A program made the position numbers and the translations under genes. From contig NZ_CP054919.1 of assembly GCF_013364235.1 (NCBI RefSeq), forward strand, positions 6,263,001 through 6,327,000: DNA of 64,000 nucleotides, in the 5' to 3' direction. Each line of letters starts with the position of its first letter. The first letter of the stretch is position 1. Below are positions 16,072 through 24,554 of the stretch, in pieces. Under the pieces are notes generated by a model. The model was not told where the DNA came from and did not search any database. It saw only the letters and a list, made by a program, of their open reading frames with translations. This DNA is from Kitasatospora sp. NA04385. GTDB lineage: Bacteria > Actinomycetota > Actinomycetes > Streptomycetales > Streptomycetaceae.

Positions 16072-17313
16072 ATGGCGATGTCGGGGCGCACGGACCCGCG
16101 CAGAGTGGTGATCACCGGGCTCGGGGTGGTCTCCAGTATCGGGACGGGAGCCGCCGAGTTCCTGCAGGGCTTGCGGAGCGGGAGCAGCGGCGCCAAGCCG
16201 ATCACCGTGTTCGACGTCGAGGGCTTCGACCACGCCAACGGCTGCGAGGTGGTCGGGTTCGAGCCCGGGCGGTGGATCCGGCAGCTGCCCGTCGAGAAGC
16301 TCGGCCGGGCCACCCAGTACTCCGTCGCCGCCGCCCGGATGGCCGTGGACGACGCCGGGATGGACCTGGAGGTCTGGCGCTCGCGCCCCGGCGTCGTCAC
16401 CATCGGCACCACCGACGGCGAGTCCCGCGACCTCGACTTCATGGTCGAGGCCGAGGTGCTGCACGGCCCCGAGCGGATGGCCCCGGAGTCGGCCCGCCGG
16501 GTCGCGGCCGGCCGGCTCTCCGCCGCCATCGCCCAGGAGCTCCGGCTGGCCGACGTCGAGGCGGTGACGATCCCGACCGCCTGCGCCGCGGGCAACTACG
16601 CGATCGGCTACGGCTTCGACGCGGTCCGCTCCGGCGAGGCCGAGTACGCCCTGTGCGGCGGCGCGGACGCCATGTGCCGCAAGACCTTCTCCGGGTTCTA
16701 CCGGCTGGGCACCATCGCGCCCGACCGGTGCCGGCCCTTCGACGTGGACCGCAAGGGCATCCTCACCGGCGAGGGCGCCGGCGTCCTGGTCCTGGAGAGC
16801 CTGGACTCCGCGCTCGCCCGCGGCGCCCGCATCTACGCCGAGGTGCTCGGCTACGGCCTGAACTGCGACGCCTACCACCAGGTCGCCCCCAATCAGGACA
16901 GCGTCGGCCGGTGCATGGAAATCGCCCTGGAGAACGCCGGGGTCAAGCCGGAACAGGTGGACCTCATTTCCGCCCACGGCACCGGCACCAAGGCCAATGA
17001 CGTGACCGAGGCGCGCGCCATCCGCGAGGTTTTCGGAACGCAGCCGCCGAAGGTCATCTCGATGAAGTCGATGATCGGCCACACCATGGGCGCGGCGAGC
17101 GCGCTCTCCGCGATCGGCTGCGCGCTGGCCATCACCAACGATTTCATTCCGCCGACCATCAACCACACCACCACCGACCCCGAGTGCGACGTCGACTGCG
17201 TACCGAACACCGCGGTCCGGGCCGATCTGCGAATCGTCCAGAACAACGGACTCGCATTCGGCGGCAACAACGCGGTGGTGCTGCTCGGGAAATACGACGA
17301 GGTGCCGGCATGA
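16072..17313 (+). CDS. beta-ketoacyl-ACP synthase (KS, catalytically complete)
   Basis: A 413-residue FabF/KS-alpha-like condensing enzyme with the full Cys-His-His triad: Cys171 in TIPTACAAGNYAIG, His in SAHGTGTKANDVTEA and His in SMKSMIGHTMGAAS. It would extend the ACP-bound chain with malonyl units. Start: ATG 16072, with GGAG upstream. It overlaps the next KS gene by 4 nt (ATGA), so the two are translationally coupled and probably form a pair. Highly reducing type II PKSs for polyene or cinnamoyl acyl chains use such KS proteins with a chain-length-factor partner. Confidence 0.9.
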   Translation: MAMSGRTDPRRVVITGLGVVSSIGTGAAEFLQGLRSGSSGAKPITVFDVEGFDHANGCEVVGFEPGRWIRQLPVEKLGRATQYSVAAARMAVDDAGMDLEVWRSRPGVVTIGTTDGESRDLDFMVEAEVLHGPERMAPESARRVAAGRLSAAIAQELRLADVEAVTIPTACAAGNYAIGYGFDAVRSGEAEYALCGGADAMCRKTFSGFYRLGTIAPDRCRPFDVDRKGILTGEGAGVLVLESLDSALARGARIYAEVLGYGLNCDAYHQVAPNQDSVGRCMEIALENAGVKPEQVDLISAHGTGTKANDVTEARAIREVFGTQPPKVISMKSMIGHTMGAASALSAIGCALAITNDFIPPTINHTTTDPECDVDCVPNTAVRADLRIVQNNGLAFGGNNAVVLLGKYDEVPA

Positions 17314-18449
17314 GCTGGGCCGTGACCGGTACCGGCGCGGTCGCCAGCGTCGGCCGCGACCCCGGCGAGCTGTTCGCCAACCTGTGCGCCGGCGTCTCCG
17401 GCGTCGGCACGTTGAAGGGGTTCGACCTGACCCGCCACGAGTCGGTCCTCGCCTACGAGGTGGACGACCGCCCCGAACCCGGTGCCGACGTCCCGCGCCG
17501 GGCGACCGCACTGCTGGTCGACGCGATCGGCCAGGCCGTCCGCGACGCGGGCCTCGACGAGCGGGACCTGAGCGGGATACCGGTGCTGATCGGCACCGGC
17601 CTGCGGGAGCTGCGCTCGGTCGAGCTGTGGCAGCGCGACGGCATCGCATTCCCCCCGCAGGAACTGCACTTCGGCACCGCGCTGCGCGCGGCCTTCAACG
17701 CCGACGACACCCACACCTTCTCCAACGCCTGCTCCGCCGGGCTGTACGCGCTCGGCCTCGCCACCGACCTGCTGGCGGCGGGCACCGCCGAGACGGTGAT
17801 CGTCGCGGGCGTGGACGTGCTCACCGAGACCATGTACGGCCTGCTGGAGCGCGTCCAGCCGGTGCCGCCGGAGCGGGTGCGGCCGTTCGACCGCAACCGC
17901 GCGGGCGTCCTGATGGGCGAGGGCGCGGCGGCCGTCGTGCTCACCCGCACCCCCGCCGCGGACCGCAGGGTGCACGGCGTGGTGCGCGGCGTCGCCGTCA
18001 ACTGCGACGCGTACCACGTGACCGCGCCCGACCCGGTCGGCATCGCGGAGGCCGTCCGGGAGGCGTGGTCCCGGGCCGGCGTGAAGCCCGCGGACATCGA
18101 CCTGGTCATGGTGCACGGCACGGGCACCCTGCTCAACGACGAGGCCGAGGCCGTCGCCCTCGCCGAGGCGTTCGGCCCGGACGCGGACAAGCCGCTGATG
18201 ACGGCCGTCAAGTCGATGACCGGCCACACCTCGGGAGCGTCCGGGCTGCTCAACCTGGTCGTGACGCTGACCGCGCTGGCCGAGGGCCGGGTGCCGCCGA
18301 CCATCGGCCTGGACGACCCGGTGGACGAGGCCGCCGGCTTCCGCATCGTCACCGGCGAGGCGGCCCGGGCCCCCCTGTCGGTGGCCCAGTTGAACGCATT
18401 CGGCTTCGGCGGCGTGAACGCCGTGGCGATCGTGGAGGCGGCCCGATGA
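17310..18449 (+). CDS. second beta-ketoacyl-ACP synthase (active-site Cys kept)
   Basis: A 379-residue KS. The catalytic Cys141 lies in FSNACSAGLYALG; the two His are in MVHGTGTLLNDEAEA and VKSMTGHTSGASG. It therefore looks catalytically competent rather than a chain-length factor, although it is diverged from the first KS and somewhat short. It sits between the complete KS and a KS-like protein lacking the Cys, overlapping both by 4 nt (ATGA). It could be the KS partner of that protein. Confidence 0.87.
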   Translation: MSWAVTGTGAVASVGRDPGELFANLCAGVSGVGTLKGFDLTRHESVLAYEVDDRPEPGADVPRRATALLVDAIGQAVRDAGLDERDLSGIPVLIGTGLRELRSVELWQRDGIAFPPQELHFGTALRAAFNADDTHTFSNACSAGLYALGLATDLLAAGTAETVIVAGVDVLTETMYGLLERVQPVPPERVRPFDRNRAGVLMGEGAAAVVLTRTPAADRRVHGVVRGVAVNCDAYHVTAPDPVGIAEAVREAWSRAGVKPADIDLVMVHGTGTLLNDEAEAVALAEAFGPDADKPLMTAVKSMTGHTSGASGLLNLVVTLTALAEGRVPPTIGLDDPVDEAAGFRIVTGEAARAPLSVAQLNAFGFGGVNAVAIVEAAR

Positions 18450-19387
18450 ACGTCGTGGTGAGCGGGACCGGCGTGGTGCTGCCGCGCGCGGCCTCGGCCG
18501 GGGAACTGATCGAGCCGGGGCCCGCCGACGCCCCGCCGGTCGAACCGCGGGACCTCCTCGGCAGGAAGGGCCTGCGCTACAAGGACCGGGCGACCCAGCT
18601 GGCCTACTGCGCGGCCCGCGCGGCACTGCGCGACGCCGCCCTGCTGGACGACGACGGGAAGCCGACGGTCGCCGCGGGCAGCGTCGCGGTGGTGGTCAGC
18701 TCCAACTACGGCAACCTCGACACCGTCACCCGGGCGATGGACACCATCACCCGCGAGACCGCGGCCGCCGGCAGCCCGATGGACCTGCCGAACGCCTCCA
18801 GCAACGTCGTCGCCTCCTCCGTCGCCATCCGCTTCGGCCTGCGCGGCCCGAACCTGATGCTGTGCAACGGCGCCACCTCCGGGCTGGACGCCCTGCGCTG
18901 GGGCGCGGAGCTGATCCGGGCCGGCCGCGTCACCCGGGCGCTCGTCCTGGGCGTCGAGCCGGACAACGCGGCGGTGCGCGCCTTCGTCGGCGGCGCCCGC
19001 ACGGTGGACGGCGCGGCGGCGGTCGTGCTGGAGAGCGCGGCGGCGGCGGCCGAACGGGGCGTGCCCGCGCTGGCGGCGCTGGGCGGCACCGTGCGCGGCG
19101 CCGGCCTGGCGGCCTCCCTGGCGCGGCTCGCCGACGCGGCCGGCGAACGCCCCGCCCTGTGGCAGGTGCCGGAGACGGACGCGCTGCCGGAGGGGCTGCT
19201 GGACGGTGTGCCGCGCCAGGACCTCGGCGCCCGCTTCGGACTCGCCTCCGGCGCGCTCGGCGTCCTCCAGTGCGCCGCGGCGGCCGGCTGGTTCGCCCGC
19301 GGCGGCGCCGGACCGGTGTACGCCAGCGCGGGCGGCGACGCCGACGACGCCAGCGCCGGACTCGTCCTGCTCCGGCCGGCGGCGTGA
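18446..19387 (+). CDS. ketosynthase-like chain-length-factor protein (no active-site Cys)
   Basis: A 313-residue thiolase-fold protein with the N-terminal KS pattern (VVVSGTGVVLPR). At the nucleophile position it has Ala143, in LCNGATSGLDALR, where active KS enzymes have Cys. It is about 100 residues shorter than usual, and the two catalytic-His motifs are not recognisable. It therefore cannot condense on its own and most likely acts as a chain-length-factor-like partner of one of the two active KS proteins. It overlaps the upstream gene (ATGA) and touches the next (TGATG). Confidence 0.8.
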   Translation: MNVVVSGTGVVLPRAASAGELIEPGPADAPPVEPRDLLGRKGLRYKDRATQLAYCAARAALRDAALLDDDGKPTVAAGSVAVVVSSNYGNLDTVTRAMDTITRETAAAGSPMDLPNASSNVVASSVAIRFGLRGPNLMLCNGATSGLDALRWGAELIRAGRVTRALVLGVEPDNAAVRAFVGGARTVDGAAAVVLESAAAAAERGVPALAALGGTVRGAGLAASLARLADAAGERPALWQVPETDALPEGLLDGVPRQDLGARFGLASGALGVLQCAAAAGWFARGGAGPVYASAGGDADDASAGLVLLRPAA

Positions 19388-19440
19388 TGTCCGGCGGCGT
19401 GATGTCCGGTGGCGTGATGTCCGCCGACGGCGTGATGTCC
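19381..19440 (+). repeat. tandem repeat carrying four in-frame start codons
   Basis: The unit GGCGTGATGTCCGGC is repeated nearly perfectly (period 15, last step 18). Each copy places an ATG in the hydrolase frame at 19387, 19402, 19417 and 19435. Confidence 0.75.
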
Positions 19441-20289
19441 GACCCCGGCACCGCGCTCGTCGAGGACGCGGCGCAGCCGGCCCGGCCCGACCCGCCGCCG
19501 CCGGTGCTCGTGCACCGCCGGGCGGCCGGCGGCCCCGGCCGGGGCCGGATGCTGCTGCTGCACGGCCTGGCCAACAGCGCCGGCGTCTGGGACGCCTTCC
19601 TGGCCCACCACGGGCCGGACGGCGGCCCCGAGGTCTGGGCCGCCGACCTCCCCTGGCGCGGCGACTGCGTGGCCCACTGGAGCGCGCAGGGCGACGTCGT
19701 GCCCCACGTGGCCGACGCGCTGCGCGGGGTGCCCGGCGGCGCCGGCGTGGTGGTCGGCCACTCGATGGGGGCCAACAGCCTGCTGGAGTTCCTCCACCGC
19801 AGGCTGGAGCACGGCGCCGACCCCTTCACCGAGTACGGCATCCGCGCCCTCGTCCTGGTGTCCCCGTTCTACCGCCGCGCGGCCGAGGACTTCGGCTGGG
19901 AGTCGGTGGAGACCGCCGTCCGGAACTTCGTCCGGACCATGACCGAGGGCGTGCGGGTGCACGCCGGCGGCCGGGTCCCGGACGACCTGGTCGAGGAACT
20001 CGGCGGGCGGGTCCGCGAGCGGGTCGGCGCCTACGGCTGGATCCGGTTCTTCGAGACCTACCTGGCCACGCCGCGGCTGCGCACCGAACGGTTCCCCGTG
20101 CCCTGCCTGGTGATCGCGGGCGAACACGACTCCATCGCGCTCCCGGAGGAGGGCCGCCTGCTGGCGGCCGACCTGCCGCAGGGGCGGTTCCACCTGCTGC
20201 CCGGCAGCGGGCACTTCCTGATGATCGAGCAGGCGGGCGACCTCGCCGCCGTCGTCGATCGCTTCGTCAGCACCTTGCCGGCCGCGTGA
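19387..20289 (+). CDS. alpha/beta-hydrolase (possible editing or release thioesterase)
   Basis: A 300-residue alpha/beta-hydrolase. The oxyanion region is LLLHGLANSAGVW, the nucleophile elbow GHSMGANS holds the catalytic Ser, the acid is probably the Asp in IAGEHDS, and the His is in LPGSGHFLM. It resembles stand-alone hydrolases in PKS/NRPS clusters that clear or release acyl chains; the substrate is unknown. The start is unusual: the ATG at 19387 overlaps the previous stop, and three more in-frame ATGs (19402, 19417, 19435) lie in a tandem repeat of about 15 nt encoding GVMSG units, with no clear ribosome-binding site. Any of the four may be used. Confidence 0.8.
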   Translation: MSGGVMSGGVMSADGVMSDPGTALVEDAAQPARPDPPPPVLVHRRAAGGPGRGRMLLLHGLANSAGVWDAFLAHHGPDGGPEVWAADLPWRGDCVAHWSAQGDVVPHVADALRGVPGGAGVVVGHSMGANSLLEFLHRRLEHGADPFTEYGIRALVLVSPFYRRAAEDFGWESVETAVRNFVRTMTEGVRVHAGGRVPDDLVEELGGRVRERVGAYGWIRFFETYLATPRLRTERFPVPCLVIAGEHDSIALPEEGRLLAADLPQGRFHLLPGSGHFLMIEQAGDLAAVVDRFVSTLPAA

Positions 20290-20332
20290 CCGACAGGCGG
20301 CCCGGACCCACACCTCCAGGGGAGCACCTCCG

Positions 20333-21352
20333 ATGACCACCGTGACCGAGAGCGCAGTCAAGGCGCTCCTCACCAGCGAGACGACGGTGCCGCTGCGCAC
20401 CCGCTTCGAGGGCGCCAACATCTGCACCTGGATCGGCTTCAAGCACATCAACTACCTCGTCGAGGAAGCCGTCCTGCTCCACTTCGCCGAGTCCGGCCTC
20501 GACGCCCGCGGGCTCTACACGGAGCACGGCCTCGGCCTGGACCTCGTCGACCTCGACACCCGCATCCTGAGCGCCCTCTTCATGGACGAGACGGTCGAGG
20601 CGCACGTCGTGCCCAAGGCCGGGGACGAGGACACCGCGGTCTCCTTCACCGTCACCCTGACCGGCGAGCGCGACGGCGCGCCGACCAAGCTGGTGGCCGC
20701 CCGGGCCAAGGCGGTGCTGCGCCGCGAGAACTACATCGAGGAGACCGACGAGCCGCCGGCCCCGATCGCCCGCTTCGTCACGGACCGCCTCGGCACGCCG
20801 CTGCCCGACCCGCAGCCGCTGCCCGACGTCTCCGGGCTCGACCTCGCCGCGGCCACCACCGCGCTCTCCGCCGGCCGCGGCACCACCGGCCCCGACCCGG
20901 TGCTCGACCTGCTCACCGCCGGCACCAACTCCTTCGGCTGGAAGTGGCGCATCCCCTACCCGTACTGCCACTTCTCCGAGCGCCTGCAGATGTCCAGCTA
21001 CCTGCGGGTGATGGAGGAGGTCGTCGACCTGTTCCTGGCCGACCGGGGCATCTCGGTGCGGACGCTGATGGACGAGCGCCGCTGGATCCCGGCCTGCCCG
21101 CACTCGAAGATCCGGATCCTCGACGAGGCCCTCATGGAGGAGGAGCTCTACACCGTCTACACGGTGGAGGACGTCTTCAAGGACTTCACCTACACCTCGC
21201 GGATGGACTGCTACGTGATCCGCGACGGCGAGCTCGTCCGGACCGCCACCGGCAAGGTCACCCACGGCTACGCCGTGGTCGACAACCGGCGCGAGTGGAA
21301 CCTGGTCACCTTCGACGAGCGCGTCGCCAAGGCGCTCCGGGGCGAGGCCTGA
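20333..21352 (+). CDS. double-hotdog acyl-thioester protein (thioesterase/dehydratase-like)
   Basis: A 339-residue protein built of two hotdog-type halves. The first (about 20-160) contains ICTWIGFKHINYLVEEAVL; the second (about 200-335) contains SSYLRVMEEVVDLFLADRG and TYTSRMDCYVI. The Tyr-Leu-x3-Glu-Glu helix pattern is that of acyl-CoA/ACP thioesterases and related dehydratases. It would act on an ACP-bound intermediate of the neighbouring PKS, either by hydrolysis or by dehydration. Start: ATG 20333 after AGGGGAGC. The hotdog assignment is moderately sure; the reaction is open. Confidence 0.7.
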   Translation: MTTVTESAVKALLTSETTVPLRTRFEGANICTWIGFKHINYLVEEAVLLHFAESGLDARGLYTEHGLGLDLVDLDTRILSALFMDETVEAHVVPKAGDEDTAVSFTVTLTGERDGAPTKLVAARAKAVLRRENYIEETDEPPAPIARFVTDRLGTPLPDPQPLPDVSGLDLAAATTALSAGRGTTGPDPVLDLLTAGTNSFGWKWRIPYPYCHFSERLQMSSYLRVMEEVVDLFLADRGISVRTLMDERRWIPACPHSKIRILDEALMEEELYTVYTVEDVFKDFTYTSRMDCYVIRDGELVRTATGKVTHGYAVVDNRREWNLVTFDERVAKALRGEA

Positions 21353-21402
21353 CAGCCGTGCCGGATCCGGCAGGCGAAACCGCGGAGAACAACGGAGCTG
21401 AC

Positions 21403-22512
21403 ATGAGTACGACCTCGACCCCCGCGCACCGCACGGTCATCACGGCCTGGTCGGCGGTGTCGCCGTTCGGCATCGGCCGGGAGGCGTTCGCCGAGGGGCT
21501 GCGGGAACGCCGGGCGGCCGAGGCGCCGCTGGCCCGCGAGCCCTGGCAGGCACCGGCCGCAACGGCCTGCCTGGTACCGGACTTCGACATCCGCGCGGTG
21601 CTCGGCAAGAAGGGCACCCGCTCGATGGACCGGGCCACCGGACTCGCCGTCACCACGGTCGGCCGGCTGCTCGACGACGCGCCGCGCAACCGGCAGGTCG
21701 CCACCGGCGAGGACTCCGCCCTCGTGCTCGGCACGACCACCGGCAGCGTGCAGAGCCAGATGGACTTCACCCGGGACTCCTTCACCGGCGACAAGCCCTA
21801 CTTCGTCGACCCGGCCCGGTTCCCGAACGCCGTGATGAACTGCGCCGCCGGCCAGAGCGCGATCTGGCACCGGCTCAAGGGGCCCAACACCACCATCGCC
21901 GGCGGCCACGCCGCCGGGCTGTACGCCCTCAACTACTCCCGCCGGCTGCTCGGCTTCGGCCGCGCGCGGACCGTGCTGTGCGGCGCCGTCGAGGAGTTCT
22001 CGCACGCCCGCTCCTGGCTGGACGCGCACTCCCACGACCCGCGGGCCGACGGCGCGCCGCAGCCGGCCGGCGAGGGCTGCGGCCTGCTGCTGATCGAGCG
22101 CGCGGACCCGGACGACCCGGACCAGACGGTGCTGGCCGAACTCCTCGCCGTCCAGATGGGCATCGCCCTCGACGGCGACGCCCGGACGGCCCTGGCCTCC
22201 TGCGTGGAGCGCGCGCTGCGCCGCGCGCAGGTGCGCCCGGAGGAGCTGTGGGCGGTCTCCACCAGCGAACTGCCCGGCCCGCTGGGCGAGCAGGAGCAGG
22301 CCGTGGTCCGGGAGGCCACCGCCGGGGCGGACCCGCGCCACCTCACCCAGGCCGCCCTGCTCGGCGACACCGTGGCCGCCTCGGCGGCCTTCCAGGTGGC
22401 CGGCGTGCTCGTGCACGCCGAGGACGACCCCGCGGCCTCCGGCCGGGTCGCCCTGGTCACCTCGGTCGACCGCGACGGCGCGGTCGGCTGCGCGCTGCTG
22501 CGCCTGCGCTGA
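21403..22512 (+). CDS. ketosynthase-like chain-length-factor protein (Cys replaced by His)
   Basis: A 369-residue thiolase-fold protein. The nucleophile position holds His169, in TTIAGGHAAGLYALNY, instead of Cys. The C-terminal active-site His motif is also altered (LLGDTVAASAAFQ instead of GHTxGAxG). It is therefore a non-catalytic KS homologue, probably the second chain-length-factor-like subunit of the cluster. Start: ATG 21403 with CGGAG upstream. It is followed 55 nt later by the second ACP gene. The count of two active and two inactive KS proteins fits two heterodimers. Confidence 0.82.
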   Translation: MSTTSTPAHRTVITAWSAVSPFGIGREAFAEGLRERRAAEAPLAREPWQAPAATACLVPDFDIRAVLGKKGTRSMDRATGLAVTTVGRLLDDAPRNRQVATGEDSALVLGTTTGSVQSQMDFTRDSFTGDKPYFVDPARFPNAVMNCAAGQSAIWHRLKGPNTTIAGGHAAGLYALNYSRRLLGFGRARTVLCGAVEEFSHARSWLDAHSHDPRADGAPQPAGEGCGLLLIERADPDDPDQTVLAELLAVQMGIALDGDARTALASCVERALRRAQVRPEELWAVSTSELPGPLGEQEQAVVREATAGADPRHLTQAALLGDTVAASAAFQVAGVLVHAEDDPAASGRVALVTSVDRDGAVGCALLRLR

Positions 22513-22567
22513 CCCCCGCCCCGCCCTCGACGACCCACCCCCGACGACCCGTAGGAAGGACACCGCC

Positions 22568-22846
22568 ATGACGACCCAGGAGGCCCCGGTCGCGGCCCCG
22601 CCGGACAAGCCGGACAAGGAGGACCTGCGCGCGACGATCGCCCGGATCCTCGACGTGGACGTCGAGGAGCTCGGCGACGACGTGCGGTTCGTCGAGGACC
22701 TGGAGGTCGACTCCCTGCTGGCGCTCGAGGTGGTGGTCGCGCTGGAGAAGAAGTACGGCCTGCGGCTGGAGGAGAGCGCCTTCCCCCGGATCACCTCGCT
22801 GGCCGGCGCCCACGCGGTGCTCGCCGAGAAGCTCCGGTCGGCGTGA
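22568..22846 (+). CDS. acyl carrier protein (second copy)
   Basis: A 92-residue ACP with an Ala/Pro/Lys-rich N-terminal tail. The phosphopantetheine site is Ser49 in EDLEVDSLLALEVVV. It differs clearly from the first ACP (DSL-LALE versus DSL-RSIE), so the two may serve different stages or different KS pairs. Start: ATG 22568 with AAGGA upstream. Its stop overlaps the GTG start of the dehydratase gene (GTGA). Confidence 0.9.
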   Translation: MTTQEAPVAAPPDKPDKEDLRATIARILDVDVEELGDDVRFVEDLEVDSLLALEVVVALEKKYGLRLEESAFPRITSLAGAHAVLAEKLRSA

Positions 22847-23283
22847 GCCGGGTGCGAGCGGCCGGCCCCGCCGACGCGCCGGTGCGGGCGGTCAGCCCCG
22901 TCGCCGCGCCGGTGCGAGTGGTCCGGCCCCCGGCGCCCGACGCCGGGGGCCGGACGGCCGCGGCCACCACCGTCGTCGTCGGGGCGGACGAGCCGGTCCT
23001 CCCCGGGCACTACCCGGGCTTCCCGATCTTCCCCGGCGTCTGCGTGATCGAGTGCGTGCGGCTCAGCGCGCTGGCCGCGCCCCCGCCGGGCGCCGGGCCG
23101 CTGACGCTGGCCGAGGTGGAGTCGACCCGGTTCCTCAGCCCGGTCTTCCCGGGCGACGAGCTGAGCGTCGAGCTGACCTGGCGCGACGGCGCCGCGGGCT
23201 GGACCTGCACGGCCGAGGTGACCGGGGCCCGCGCGGTCGCGGCCCGGGTCCGGGCCCGCTTCACCACGGGGGAGGAGTCCTGA
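22843..23283 (+). CDS. hotdog beta-hydroxyacyl-ACP dehydratase (FabZ-like, first)
   Basis: A 146-residue single-hotdog protein. The FabA/FabZ signature is LPGHYPGFPIFPGV with His56, and Glu70 follows on the central helix (CVIECVRLSAL), so the catalytic pair is present. It would form double bonds in the polyene chain. Residues 1-45 are an Ala/Pro/Arg-rich extension without family match; the GTG start at 22843 is supported by GTGA coupling to the ACP gene. It pairs with the next gene, and the two may form a heterodimeric dehydratase. Confidence 0.82.
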   Translation: MSRVRAAGPADAPVRAVSPVAAPVRVVRPPAPDAGGRTAAATTVVVGADEPVLPGHYPGFPIFPGVCVIECVRLSALAAPPPGAGPLTLAEVESTRFLSPVFPGDELSVELTWRDGAAGWTCTAEVTGARAVAARVRARFTTGEES

Positions 23284-23798
23284 TGCGGACGGACCGGCCC
23301 GGTGCCGCCGGGCAGCCGGAGATCCGGCGGGCCCTGCCGCACCGCTTCCCGATGCTGCTGGTCGACCGGGTGCTCGACGTCGTCCCGGGCGAGCGCATCA
23401 CCGCGGTCAAGGCGGTCACCTGCAACGAGCCCTGGTACCGGGACGTGCCCGAGGGCGCCGCGGACTTCGCCTACCCGCAGGTGCTGCTGATGGAGTCCTG
23501 GTGCCAGGCGGCCGGTCTGCTGGCCACCTGGGAGGCGCCCAACCCGGACGTGCTCACCGGGCGGGTCATGCTGTTCGGCGCCGTGACCGGCCTCGAGTAC
23601 CACCGGCCGGTGCTGCCCGGGGACGTCCTGGAACACCGGGCGGCCATCACCAGGACGCTCGGCGACACCCTGATCATCGCCGGCGAGAGCCTCGTCGACG
23701 GCACCCCCGTGCTGACCGTCGCGAGCGCCGTGCTGGCCTTCCGCCCGGCCGGGGAACTCCGCCCCGCCCCCGCACCCCTTGGAGGAAGCCGTGCCTGA
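23283..23798 (+). CDS. hotdog beta-hydroxyacyl-ACP dehydratase (FabZ-like, second)
   Basis: A 171-residue hotdog protein. The motif RALPHRFPMLLVDRVL holds His20 and the helix motif PQVLLMESWCQAAG holds Glu71, the usual catalytic pair for ACP-bound dehydration. Start: ATG 23283 shares one base with the previous stop (TGATG). It overlaps the ketoreductase gene by 8 nt. Two adjacent, dissimilar dehydratases are typical of highly reducing type II PKS loci. Confidence 0.85.
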   Translation: MRTDRPGAAGQPEIRRALPHRFPMLLVDRVLDVVPGERITAVKAVTCNEPWYRDVPEGAADFAYPQVLLMESWCQAAGLLATWEAPNPDVLTGRVMLFGAVTGLEYHRPVLPGDVLEHRAAITRTLGDTLIIAGESLVDGTPVLTVASAVLAFRPAGELRPAPAPLGGSRA

Positions 23799-24537
23799 GA
23801 ACGAAACCCGGGTGGCCCTGGTCACCGGCGGCTCGCGCGGCATCGGCCGCGCCACCGTGCTGCGCCTGGCGCAGGACGGCTTCGACGTCGCGTTCTGCTA
23901 CCAGTCCAACGAGGAGGCCGCCCGCGGCCTGGAGAAGGAGGTGGCGGACCTCGGCGTGCGGGTGCTGAGCCGCAAGGTCGACGTGCGCGACGCCGAGGCG
24001 GTGCGCGGGTTCGTGGCCGAGACCGAGAACGAGCTCGGACCGGTCGACGCGGCCGTGACCGCCGCCGGCATCACCCGCGACAACCCGCTCGTCCTGATGA
24101 AGGACGAGGAGTGGCACCAGGTGGTCGACACCAACCTGGACGGGGTCTACCACGCCTGCCGCGCCGTCGTCTTCGGCATGATGAAGCGCAAGGGCGGCGC
24201 GATCGTCAACATCTCGTCGGTCGCCGGCGTCCACGGCAACGCCACCCAGAGCAACTACTCCGCCTCCAAGGCCGGGATCATCGGCTTCTCCCGGGCCCTG
24301 GCCAAGGAGGTCGGCCGCTACGGCATCCGCGCCAACACGGTCGCCCCCGGCTTCATCGACACCGACATGACCTCGGTGCTCACCGACCGGACGAAGGACA
24401 AGGCGCTGGAGGCGGTGCCGCTGGGCCGCCTGGGCACCGCGGACGAGGTCGCCGACCTGGTCGCCTACCTGGTCTCGCCGCGCGCGGCCTACATCACCGG
24501 CGCCGTCCTGCAGATCGACGGCGGCATCACCATCTAG
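23791..24537 (+). CDS. 3-oxoacyl-ACP reductase (FabG-like ketoreductase)
   Basis: A 248-residue short-chain dehydrogenase. The NADPH-binding motif is TGGSRGIG; the catalytic Ser is in VNISSVAG and the Tyr-x3-Lys is in SNYSASKAG; the end QIDGGITI is typical of FabG. It reduces the beta-keto group after each extension, ahead of the dehydratases. Start: GTG 23791 with GGAGGA 4 nt upstream, overlapping the preceding gene by 8 nt. No enoyl reductase gene is present, so double bonds should remain and the product should be a polyene. Confidence 0.92.
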   Translation: MPENETRVALVTGGSRGIGRATVLRLAQDGFDVAFCYQSNEEAARGLEKEVADLGVRVLSRKVDVRDAEAVRGFVAETENELGPVDAAVTAAGITRDNPLVLMKDEEWHQVVDTNLDGVYHACRAVVFGMMKRKGGAIVNISSVAGVHGNATQSNYSASKAGIIGFSRALAKEVGRYGIRANTVAPGFIDTDMTSVLTDRTKDKALEAVPLGRLGTADEVADLVAYLVSPRAAYITGAVLQIDGGITI

Positions 24538-24554
24538 AGCCCCAGGAGCCCGAG

